A stretch of DNA of 6,926 bases from JBEKJU01 sp050011095. GTDB taxonomy: Bacteria > Desulfobacterota > Syntrophorhabdia > Syntrophorhabdales > WCHB1-27. The stretch lies in assembly GCA_050011095.1 (NCBI GenBank), contig JBEKJU010000237.1:1-6926 (forward strand). Direction: 5' to 3'. The notes below the pieces were generated by a model, which ran no database searches, had not been told where the DNA came from, and saw only the letters and a program-made list of their open reading frames with translations. Position 1 is the first letter of the stretch; every line of letters begins with the position of its first letter. Positions 1 through 5,768 of this stretch are shown piece after piece. A program made the translations under genes and the position numbers.

Positions 1-1293
1 ATGGAAGAAAAGGAAATGTATTCAGGGTATCGATGGCTCATGTTGTTGGCAACGTGTATCGCGGTCATGTCCTGCTACATTGACATGATCGCCTATGCCC
101 CCATATTGGGCGAGATTGCCAAGGGCATGCAACTCGACATGGGCGCAGCGACCAACCTCATGATGGGGTTCGTGCTGGCCACCGCCTGTGTCCTCATCTG
201 GGGGGGTACCGTCAGTGACAAATATGGCATAACGTTCGCCCAGGTGCTCGGTCTCTTGTGCGCCACGGTACCGGCCACGTTTATGCCGTGGATCGGGCAT
301 AGTTACGGACCGGTGTTCGTGTCCCGACTCATCCAGGGCGCATCGGTGGGGTTCGTCTTTGCGACCATCGGACCGGTAATGGCCCTATGGTTCCCTCCTA
401 AACAACAGGGTATCGCGGGGGGACTGATGATCGGGTCCCTGGCCGTGGGATCGGCCATCGGTGTGGTGACCTCGCCCGCTGTGTACGGCGCCACGGGAAG
501 CTGGCAGACGACCGTTGCGATACTATCGCTACTCGGGTGGGTAGCTATTATCTTTTCCCTCATCGTCACGAGAAGGCCGCCGTCAGCGAAGGTCGTGGAA
601 GCAGTCACGCAGGTCATGCAGTCGGCAGCCGGCAAACTGACCTTCGGCCAGGCCCTTAAGCTGCCCGTCACCTGGATCGGCTCCTTTATGATGGTCTGTA
701 ATGCCTGGGGCCTGTACTGTCTTTACAATCTCGTGCCGCCTTACCTGGCCGCCCCGGCTCCTATGGGGATCGGCATGGGGCCGGGCAAGGCAGGCGCCCT
801 CTCCCTTGCCGTCACGGTAATCGGTATTTTCGCCATGATCCTTGGAGGCGTATTCTTTGACAAGGTGACGAAAGGAAAGGCGAAGCCGGCGATCATCATC
901 GGCTTCGTGCTGACCGGGGTTTTCACCTATTTGATTCTTTCTCCCGGTGTCTATTCGAGCATGGGACTTCTTGTTATATGCCTGCTCATCGCCGGTTGGG
1001 GTGTCCCCTTCCAGAACCCCTCCGTGAGTGCCTTTATAGCCATGAACTATCCGCCCAACATCGTGGGAAGCATGGTCGGATGGTGGTTCGGCTTTGCCAC
1101 CTTTGGAGGGGCCCTTGGGCTCTATCTGGGAGGAAAGAGTATCGCCGCAACGGGCAGTTTCCACCTGGCGATCACGATGATTTCTCTGGCATGTATTGCG
1201 GGACTTATTCTGAGCTTCTTCGTGAAGCCCAGAAGAGAAAGAGGCACTCGTCAAGTATGCCTATACCGGCTATTGTCACTCCGACCTTCATAA
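1..1293 (+). CDS. MFS transporter, 3' end fused out of frame to ADH remnant
   Basis: This is an integral inner-membrane major facilitator superfamily permease of 430 residues. Long hydrophobic segments run through the whole protein in two halves separated by a basic, more polar stretch (about residues 190-220). The loop 2-3 signature GGTVSDKYG (68-76) is clear, and a weaker copy (LGGVFFDKVTKGKAKP, 281-296) sits at the equivalent place in the second half, so the fold is seen directly. The substrate cannot be read from the sequence; a small organic anion or a substrate/product of the neighbouring dehydrogenase is only a guess. The ATG is the first base of the window, so no ribosome binding site is visible and a start further upstream cannot be excluded. 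The final transmembrane helix ends near residue 408. Residues after about 411 look unlike a natural MFS tail, because the same DNA encodes ADH sequence in another frame. The stop at 1291 is probably therefore not the original one. Confidence 0.87.
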   Translation: MEEKEMYSGYRWLMLLATCIAVMSCYIDMIAYAPILGEIAKGMQLDMGAATNLMMGFVLATACVLIWGGTVSDKYGITFAQVLGLLCATVPATFMPWIGHSYGPVFVSRLIQGASVGFVFATIGPVMALWFPPKQQGIAGGLMIGSLAVGSAIGVVTSPAVYGATGSWQTTVAILSLLGWVAIIFSLIVTRRPPSAKVVEAVTQVMQSAAGKLTFGQALKLPVTWIGSFMMVCNAWGLYCLYNLVPPYLAAPAPMGIGMGPGKAGALSLAVTVIGIFAMILGGVFFDKVTKGKAKPAIIIGFVLTGVFTYLILSPGVYSSMGLLVICLLIAGWGVPFQNPSVSAFIAMNYPPNIVGSMVGWWFGFATFGGALGLYLGGKSIAATGSFHLAITMISLACIAGLILSFFVKPRRERGTRQVCLYRLLSLRPS

Positions 1294-1312
1294 CCTTCTC
1301 GGCGAGATAAAC
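1226..1312 (+). other. Start-less in-frame ADH remnant overlapping the MFS 3' end (rearrangement junction)
   Basis: In the frame of the downstream alcohol dehydrogenase, stops lie at 1211 and 1223, then the frame is open from 1226. From about 1238 it reads as convincing ADH sequence: KEALVKYAYTGYCHSDLH, then NLLGEIN, directly joining the MMTPFVAGHE at 1313. The cysteine in GYCHSD (codon 1274) is the family's first catalytic-zinc ligand. There is no ATG, GTG or TTG in this frame between 1226 and 1312. Upstream of about 1230 the DNA is clearly the last helix of the transporter in a different frame. About 28 N-terminal ADH residues, any intergenic DNA and the true transporter stop are therefore missing. 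The breakpoint lies roughly between 1226 and 1246. The cause could be a real deletion or a misassembly; the sequence alone cannot decide. Confidence 0.75.
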
Positions 1313-2269
1313 ATGATGACGCCTTTTGTGGCGGGACATGAATGCGCAGGGATTGTCCAGGAAGTAGGACCCGGATGCACAAAGATAAAAAAGGGCGATC
1401 ATGTAGTTGGCACATGGATGGTACCGTGCGGGGAATGTCCCCAGTGCCGGAGAGGCATGGGCAATATCTGCAGCGGCACATTCAAGTACTTCATAGAGGG
1501 GATGATGCTTGACGGGACATCAAGGATCAAGGACAAGGATGGAAAGATGGTCCGCCACGGCAATTTTGTGTCGGGCTTCTCCAACTACAGCGTTGTCCCC
1601 GAGGGCGGGCTGATCCCTCTGCCTAAGGAGTTTCCGCTGGAATACGGCTGCCTCATGGGGTGTTGCATCCCCACCGGATGGGGAACCGTCACCAACTCCG
1701 CCAAGGTTCAGCCGGGCGACTCTGTCGCGATTTGGGGACTCGGCGGTGTCGGCTTGAACATCCTTCGCGCCTGCGTCATGCGTCAGGCGAACCCCGTTAT
1801 CGCGATTGATCTCGAGGCGAGCAAAGAGGACCTCGCAAAGGAATTCGGGGCGACTCATTTTATCTGTAATGCAAAGGAAGACCCCGTCCCTAAGGTCATG
1901 GAAATTACGGGCGGAGCCGGCGCCGACATTGCATTCGAGGCCATAGGAGATCCGGGCGCCATCCTCCAGGCCTACTGGTCCATTGGAGCGGGAGGGAAGG
2001 TTTGTATTCCCGGTATTACACCGGCCGATCAGACGACGAATATACCCCTCCAGGTGCTGCCCTTCGGCAACAAGTCCATATTGGGGAACCTTTACGGCAT
2101 GATCTCGACTAATGTCGACATACCCAGGCTGACGCGTTTGTCCATGACCCAGGACCTGAAGCTCGACAAGCTGGTCACTAATAAATTCAAGCTCGAAGAC
2201 ATTAACGATGTGGCGGAGAAGATGCTGAAAAGACAGATACGGGGCCGTTGGGCAATAGAATGGGATTAA
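1313..2269 (+). CDS. Zinc-dependent medium-chain alcohol dehydrogenase, N-terminally truncated
   Basis: The ORF reads 318 residues against about 345-375 for the family. The catalytic-domain GHE is at 8-10. The structural-zinc pattern C-x2-C-x2-C-x7-C lies at 39, 42, 45 and 53, and a further catalytic-zinc cysteine in MGCC at 117/118. The Rossmann motif GLGGVG is at 142-147, with Asp166 at the end of the next strand favouring NAD over NADP. The tail (DIPRL, KLVTNKFKLEDIND, RGRWAIEWD) resembles class III and the NDMA-dependent (mycofactocin-linked) alcohol dehydrogenases; that assignment is inference from similarity I recall, supported by the adjacent mft genes. The ATG at 1313 is the first possible start, preceded by a weak GGCGAG, but it lies downstream of the first catalytic-zinc cysteine (codon 1274). 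A protein starting there should be inactive. The gene is either broken in this genome or intact and mis-joined in the assembly. Confidence 0.85.
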   Translation: MMTPFVAGHECAGIVQEVGPGCTKIKKGDHVVGTWMVPCGECPQCRRGMGNICSGTFKYFIEGMMLDGTSRIKDKDGKMVRHGNFVSGFSNYSVVPEGGLIPLPKEFPLEYGCLMGCCIPTGWGTVTNSAKVQPGDSVAIWGLGGVGLNILRACVMRQANPVIAIDLEASKEDLAKEFGATHFICNAKEDPVPKVMEITGGAGADIAFEAIGDPGAILQAYWSIGAGGKVCIPGITPADQTTNIPLQVLPFGNKSILGNLYGMISTNVDIPRLTRLSMTQDLKLDKLVTNKFKLEDINDVAEKMLKRQIRGRWAIEWD

Positions 2270-2280
2270 TGTAGTCGGAT

Positions 2281-2319
2281 AAGACAGAAAGGGCCGGCAA
2301 GCCCGGCCCTTTCTGTCTT
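2281..2319 (+). terminator. Perfect 17-bp stem-loop terminator after ADH
   Basis: The arms 2281-2297 (AAGACAGAAAGGGCCGG) and 2303-2319 are exact reverse complements around a 5-base loop (CAAGC). The hairpin begins 12 bases after the ADH stop. The GGGCCGG/CCGGCCC core sits next to the loop, and the outer right arm is pyrimidine-rich (CTTTCTGTCTT). There is no pure T tract directly after the stem, although TTTTTT follows at about 2333-2338. This is most likely an intrinsic terminator separating the ADH unit from the mft operon. It is near-symmetric, so it could work in both directions or protect mRNA ends. Confidence 0.8.
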
Positions 2320-2345
2320 CATCACAATTCCATTTTTTGCGCATA

Positions 2346-2351
2346 AAGGAG
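2346..2351 (+). promoter_or_regulatory. Ribosome binding site of mftA
   Basis: AAGGAG lies 10 bases before the ATG at 2362. It is the best Shine-Dalgarno match in the operon and supports translation of the short peptide gene, as expected for a precursor needed in excess over its modifying enzymes. Confidence 0.7.
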
Positions 2352-2361
2352 ATTTTTAGCG

Positions 2362-2493
2362 ATGAGAAACGAAGAGTCGAACGAATTGAAAGTGAAAAAA
2401 GGCGAGAAGGAGACCGCGGAGAAGGTGGCTGACATACTGGAAGAAATCGAGGTGGAAGACCTGACGGTCGACGGCATCTGCGGGGTTTATTAG
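2362..2493 (+). CDS. mftA: Mycofactocin precursor peptide MftA
   Basis: This 43-residue peptide is the ribosomal precursor of the redox cofactor mycofactocin. The leader is strongly charged (many Glu and Lys, residues 4-33). The C-terminal core reads DLTVDGICGVY, ending exactly on Tyr43. This matches the family hallmark, a conserved terminal (I/V)DGxCGVY in which the last Val-Tyr pair becomes the cofactor. In known systems MftC oxidatively decarboxylates the Tyr and forms a Val-Tyr carbon-carbon bond, and MftE then releases the terminal dipeptide. The core has Ile39 where Met is common in the better-known sequences. The start is the only ATG in a sensible position and has a good AAGGAG. The gene opens the operon, 42 bases after the upstream terminator and 33 bases before mftB. 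Its small size makes it easy to miss in automatic annotation. The assignment is very firm because mftB and mftC follow directly. Confidence 0.95.
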   Translation: MRNEESNELKVKKGEKETAEKVADILEEIEVEDLTVDGICGVY

Positions 2494-2514
2494 CCGGCGG
2501 ACAATGAGGCGCAA

Positions 2515-2521
2515 AAGGGGG
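2515..2521 (+). promoter_or_regulatory. Ribosome binding site deciding the GTG start of mftB
   Basis: AAGGGGG lies 5 bases before the GTG at 2527. No in-frame ATG exists between the mftA stop and this GTG, and the nearby ATGs at 2504 and 2525 are in another frame that soon closes. The site therefore fixes GTG as the start. Confidence 0.6.
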
Positions 2522-2526
2522 ACGAT

Positions 2527-2781
2527 GTGGCTACAGGAAGCGATTTCATCCTGCCGGGGGGTGTCAGGGCGAGACGGGAGGCATTCGGCCTTCTCTTCTA
2601 CAACAGCAGCGATGCGATGCTGACGTTCGTGAGATCCGGGGACCTTCTCGACGTGGAGAAAGCGGGCGGCTTTTCACGGCTGAGGGTGACCTGTGCGAAT
2701 CCCCGGGAAGGGGCGCTGAGACGTGCCCTTGCGTTACTTTTGAAAAAAGGACTGATCCTTGAAACACGAGCCGACATATAG
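2527..2781 (+). CDS. mftB: Mycofactocin peptide chaperone MftB (PqqD-like)
   Basis: MftB is a small (84 residues) cytoplasmic RiPP recognition protein of the PqqD-like winged-helix type. It binds the MftA leader and delivers the peptide to the radical-SAM enzyme MftC. The family pattern is visible: a Pro-Gly-Gly-Val start (10-13), then ARREAFGLLFYNSSDAMLTF (15-34) matching the conserved R-x-E-x-F-G-x-L-x-Y region. A helical C-terminal half follows, ending in a basic stretch with a conserved-looking Leu run (ALALLLKKGLI, 67-77). The length is normal for the family. The start is GTG with AAGGGGG 5 bases upstream. The last 23 bases overlap the start of mftC, suggesting translational coupling so that chaperone and enzyme are made together. 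Function comes from the family and the mftA/mftC context; short PqqD-like proteins are hard to assign by sequence alone. Confidence 0.9.
   Translation: MATGSDFILPGGVRARREAFGLLFYNSSDAMLTFVRSGDLLDVEKAGGFSRLRVTCANPREGALRRALALLLKKGLILETRADI
2747..2751 (+). promoter_or_regulatory. Ribosome binding site deciding the TTG start of mftC
   Basis: AAGGA, at the end of an AAAAAAGGA run inside the mftB coding region, lies 7 bases before the TTG at 2759. The next in-frame alternative (GTG at 2807) would remove the conserved N-terminus right up to the radical-SAM motif, so TTG is the convincing start. Confidence 0.6.
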
Positions 2782-3826
2782 ACAACTGTTGAAGGCGCCG
2801 GTAAATGTGACGTGGGAGATCACCAGAAGCTGCAATCTGCGCTGCTGTCACTGCCTCTCCGCGGACGTGATGGACCGCTGCGGAAGGGAGCTCGACCTTG
2901 CGGCGTGTCGCGCGCTGATCGACGAGCTCGATAGGATGGATGTCTTCCAGATCAACTTCGGGGGCGGCGAGCCCTTCATGCGGGAGGACTTTCTCGATAT
3001 CCTCCGCTACGCGCATGAGAAAGGGATCACCACGTGTGTCAGCACGAACGGCACGATGTTGGACGAGGCCCTTGCGAGGAGCCTGACGGAAATGGACCTT
3101 CTCTACCTCCAGGTGAGCCTCGACGGCGCCCGTCCGGACACCAACGACCCGATCAGGGGCAGGGGCACATTTGCCGGGATCACCCGAGGCATCGAGTTGC
3201 TCCTGGCGCATCGCTTTCCCCATTTGAGCACGAATACGGTGGTCACCGCGCGGAACTTCGAGGAGATAGGAGAGATCTACGAGCTTGGGAGACGCTACGG
3301 GGTGAAGACGAGACTTTCCCGGTTCCGGCCCTCCGGGAACGGGAAGAAGGAATGGGACGGCTTTCGCCTGGACAGGTCACAACTTGAGGCGCTGTCGAGG
3401 TTCCTATGCGCGCACAAGGACATAGTGACGGGGGATTCCTTCTTTTCCATCACCGCAGGGGAGCGACGCGGACTGGGCCTCAACATGTGCGGGGCGGCGA
3501 GAATGACGTGCAGTCTCTCACCCGATGGCGACGTCTATCCCTGCGCATTTCTTCACGATGAATTTTTCAGGGCGGGCAATGTCACGAGGGAGCCGCTGGA
3601 ATCCATCTGGCGCAGCGCACCCGTGTTCCATATGCTGCGGTATATCCGCAGGGAATCCTGTGAAATCTGCTCCCGGTTCGGTCTGTGCCACGGCGGCTGT
3701 CCGGCTGTTGCCTACTTTCTGACAAGGTCGCTGCACGATCCCGACCCGGAGTGCATGGCGTCCTTTCAGGGCGATTTTGCGGAAAAATCCACCAATGGGG
3801 TAACGAGCTATGGCGGAACAATTTAA
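2759..3826 (+). CDS. mftC: Mycofactocin radical SAM maturase MftC
   Basis: This 355-residue cytoplasmic radical S-adenosylmethionine enzyme has a SPASM extension. Known MftC oxidatively decarboxylates the C-terminal Tyr of MftA and then joins it to the preceding Val. The radical-SAM cluster motif C-x3-C-x2-C is at Cys25, Cys29 and Cys32 (CNLRCCHC). The SAM-binding GGGEP is at 68-72. The C-terminal auxiliary-cluster domain shows Cys244, Cys251, Cys262, then C-x2-C-x5-C-x3-C at 301, 304, 310 and 314, and Cys332, a full SPASM set. All expected iron-sulfur ligands appear present, so the enzyme should be active. The TTG start has AAGGA 7 bases upstream and overlaps mftB by 23 bases; the 3' end overlaps the next flavoprotein gene by 17 bases. 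In actinobacterial clusters mftD and mftE follow here; in this window they do not. PqqE-like and other SPASM maturases look similar, but the adjacent mftA settles the call. Confidence 0.95.
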   Translation: MKHEPTYRQLLKAPVNVTWEITRSCNLRCCHCLSADVMDRCGRELDLAACRALIDELDRMDVFQINFGGGEPFMREDFLDILRYAHEKGITTCVSTNGTMLDEALARSLTEMDLLYLQVSLDGARPDTNDPIRGRGTFAGITRGIELLLAHRFPHLSTNTVVTARNFEEIGEIYELGRRYGVKTRLSRFRPSGNGKKEWDGFRLDRSQLEALSRFLCAHKDIVTGDSFFSITAGERRGLGLNMCGAARMTCSLSPDGDVYPCAFLHDEFFRAGNVTREPLESIWRSAPVFHMLRYIRRESCEICSRFGLCHGGCPAVAYFLTRSLHDPDPECMASFQGDFAEKSTNGVTSYGGTI

Positions 3827-5768
3827 GTATCTTTTCGCTTCTCTCAGGATCGGCAGGATCGTGGTGCCGAACCGCATATCCTTTTCCGCGCACCTGACGA
3901 ATTTTGCCGAAGACTCCCTTCCCTCGGACCGCCATGTCCACTATCTTGCGGCGAGGGCCAGGGGAGGCACCGGACTCATCATTACCGAGGAACAATCGGT
4001 ACACCCGACCGACCGGGCCTACGAGAAACTTGTCGAGGCGTTCAGGCCGGAGGTAATTCCCGGCTACAGGAAGATAACGCGGGCAGTCCACGAATATGAG
4101 ACGAAGATTTTTGCCCAGCTTAACCATAATGGACAGCAATGCAGCGGCGCCCTGTCAAGGCTCCCCGTATGGGCCCCTTCCCCGGTCCCCGATGTCCTTT
4201 TCAGGGAAGTCCCCAAGCAGATGGAGATCGAGGATATAAAAGAGGTAATCGACTACTTCTGCCGGTCGGCGCTCCATGCCGTGGAGGGGGGGTTCGACGG
4301 GGTCGAGCTTCAGTTCGGTCACAGTTCCCTGGCGCGACAATTCATGTCCCCCCTGACCAACTTCCGCGGGGACGACTACGGGGGCAGCTTCGAGAACCGC
4401 ATGCGCTTCCCCCTTGAGCTTCTTCATGCGGTAAGGAAGGCGGTAGGCCCCGAGTTTACTCTGGGTGTAAGGCTCTGCGCGGACGAGATGCTCCCCTGGG
4501 GCGGGATTACCCTCAACGATGCAAAGGAGATCGCGCGGACCCTGGAGGCATCGGGCACCATAGATTTCATGGACCTTTCCCTTTCCACCTTTTACAACCT
4601 GTACCTCGTGGGCGGCACCATGCATATGCCCCTGGGCTATGCTGTTCCCCTGGCCGCGGGCATCAAGGAGGTCGTCCGGGTCCCCGTGTTCGCGACGGGA
4701 CGCATCAATGACCCTGTCCTTGCCGAAAAGGTGCTGGCCGATGGCCGGGCCGATATGATCGGCATGGTGCGGTCCCAGCTCTGCGACCCGAACATGGCGA
4801 ACAAGGCCAGGGAAGGAAGGTTGGATGAACTTCGCTATTGTATCGCGGACAATCAGGGCTGCTACGGCCGGGTGGGACTGAACAGGCCCATCGGGTGCGT
4901 GCAGAACCCCTTTGTCGGGAACGAAGGGGCGGAAGACGAACTGCACCTTCCCAAAACCATGTGGCAAAAGCGTGTCATGGTAATAGGCGGGGGCCCCGCC
5001 GGGATGTGGGCGGCGAAGATCGCGGCCATGCGGGGCCACAAGGTCACCCTTTACGAAAAGGAGAACACCCTCGGGGGGCAGGTTGCCATTGCCATGAGGG
5101 GTGCGGGCCGTGAGGAATTCGGGGTCATTATCAGGAACGAGAGAAATCAGCTGCAGAAGCTCGGGGTGCCTATCGTGACGGGGGAGGCGGTAAATGCAGA
5201 TTTCGTGCTTGGGCAGGACCCGGACGCGGTGATTATCGCGACAGGGTCGAGGCCGAAGCAGTGCCCCGTACCCGGCGGCGATGGCCCGAGGGTCTTCACT
5301 GTGTGGCAGGTGCTCAAGGGCGAGGCCGACCTGGGAGAACGGATACTCCTCATCGATTACGACGGCCATCACCAGGCCACAAGCACGGCAGAGTACCTGG
5401 CGGAGCTGGGCAAGACAATACACGTGGTCACCCCGTCCCTCTTTGTGGGCGCTGAGCTGGGCCCCAGCCAGGACCTGTTTCTGGCGCGCCAGAGGCTCCT
5501 GCAGAAGGGGGCCACCTTTACCTCTGATTGCGCCGTGATTGAGATACGGGGTACCGAGGTGCACGGCCTGAATGTCTACACCAACGAAATGGAGGTTTTC
5601 TCCGGGTTCGACACGGTTGTCGCCGCCATGGGCAACGACGCGGACGACGCGCTCTACCATAGCCTCAAGGGCCGGGTGAAAGAGCTTTACCGTGCCGGGG
5701 ACTGCGTCGCGCCGAGAAAGGCCGATATGGCCATCTACGAGGGCTATACGGTGGGAAGAAAGGTATGA
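3810..5768 (+). CDS. Mycofactocin-system FadH/OYE-family flavin oxidoreductase (TMADH-like)
   Basis: This is a 652-residue multidomain flavoprotein of the dienoyl-CoA reductase / trimethylamine dehydrogenase type. Residues 1-340 form an OYE-type FMN barrel (GDDYGGSFENRMRF at 187-200; ATGRINDPVLAEK at 295-307; GMVRSQL at 318-324). A small iron-sulfur region follows: Cys344-x2-Asp347-x3-Cys351-x11-Cys363. The FAD/ADP-binding fold starts with VIGGGPAG (391-398). FadH-type enzymes have Cys where Asp347 stands. The barrel motif that reads roughly HGYL in many OYE proteins is HSSL here (171-174), so the usual catalytic Tyr is absent. The second nucleotide fold (about 511-540) has IDYDGHH instead of GxGxxG, as in trimethylamine dehydrogenase, which gives its electrons to ETF and not to NADP. 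A gene family of this type is known to co-occur with mycofactocin. It overlaps mftC by 17 bases and etfA by 4, so shared expression is likely. The substrate is unknown; use of ETF as electron partner is inference. Confidence 0.88.
   Translation: MAEQFKYLFASLRIGRIVVPNRISFSAHLTNFAEDSLPSDRHVHYLAARARGGTGLIITEEQSVHPTDRAYEKLVEAFRPEVIPGYRKITRAVHEYETKIFAQLNHNGQQCSGALSRLPVWAPSPVPDVLFREVPKQMEIEDIKEVIDYFCRSALHAVEGGFDGVELQFGHSSLARQFMSPLTNFRGDDYGGSFENRMRFPLELLHAVRKAVGPEFTLGVRLCADEMLPWGGITLNDAKEIARTLEASGTIDFMDLSLSTFYNLYLVGGTMHMPLGYAVPLAAGIKEVVRVPVFATGRINDPVLAEKVLADGRADMIGMVRSQLCDPNMANKAREGRLDELRYCIADNQGCYGRVGLNRPIGCVQNPFVGNEGAEDELHLPKTMWQKRVMVIGGGPAGMWAAKIAAMRGHKVTLYEKENTLGGQVAIAMRGAGREEFGVIIRNERNQLQKLGVPIVTGEAVNADFVLGQDPDAVIIATGSRPKQCPVPGGDGPRVFTVWQVLKGEADLGERILLIDYDGHHQATSTAEYLAELGKTIHVVTPSLFVGAELGPSQDLFLARQRLLQKGATFTSDCAVIEIRGTEVHGLNVYTNEMEVFSGFDTVVAAMGNDADDALYHSLKGRVKELYRAGDCVAPRKADMAIYEGYTVGRKV

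Noticed and set aside
583..1254. Minus-strand ORF of 223 codons opposite the transporter
   Set aside because: Its low-complexity, polar composition mirrors the transporter's codons and no family pattern is visible.
978..1310. Plus-strand 110-codon ORF overlapping the transporter 3' end
   Set aside because: It is a third-frame shadow: the transporter frame and then the ADH frame explain this DNA, and the peptide shows no family signal.
1226..1320. Programmed frameshift producing an MFS-ADH fusion protein
   Set aside because: No slippery heptamer with a downstream structure was evident, and a membrane transporter fused to an ADH lacking its N-terminal strands makes no structural sense. Deletion or misassembly is simpler.
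2318..2346. Weak promoter-like pair (TTCATC and CATAAA-like) before mftA
   Set aside because: The match to consensus is poor, and the -10 would overlap the ribosome binding site, leaving almost no leader.
2504..2527. ATG at 2504 or 2525 as the start of the gene after mftA
   Set aside because: Both are in a frame that reaches a stop within about 50 codons and lacks the PqqD-like pattern. The GTG at 2527 opens the frame with the conserved MftB sequence.
4155..5660. Long minus-strand ORF of 501 codons across the OYE-type gene
   Set aside because: It is antisense to a clearly conserved flavoprotein, has no recognisable domain, and is rich in His, Pro, Gly and Arg as expected from the reverse complement of a G+C-rich gene.
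3810..5768. Calling this gene fadH (2,4-dienoyl-CoA reductase)
   Set aside because: The domain order agrees, but the catalytic Tyr, one cluster Cys and the second GxGxxG loop are missing, and the operon has no fatty-acid oxidation genes.
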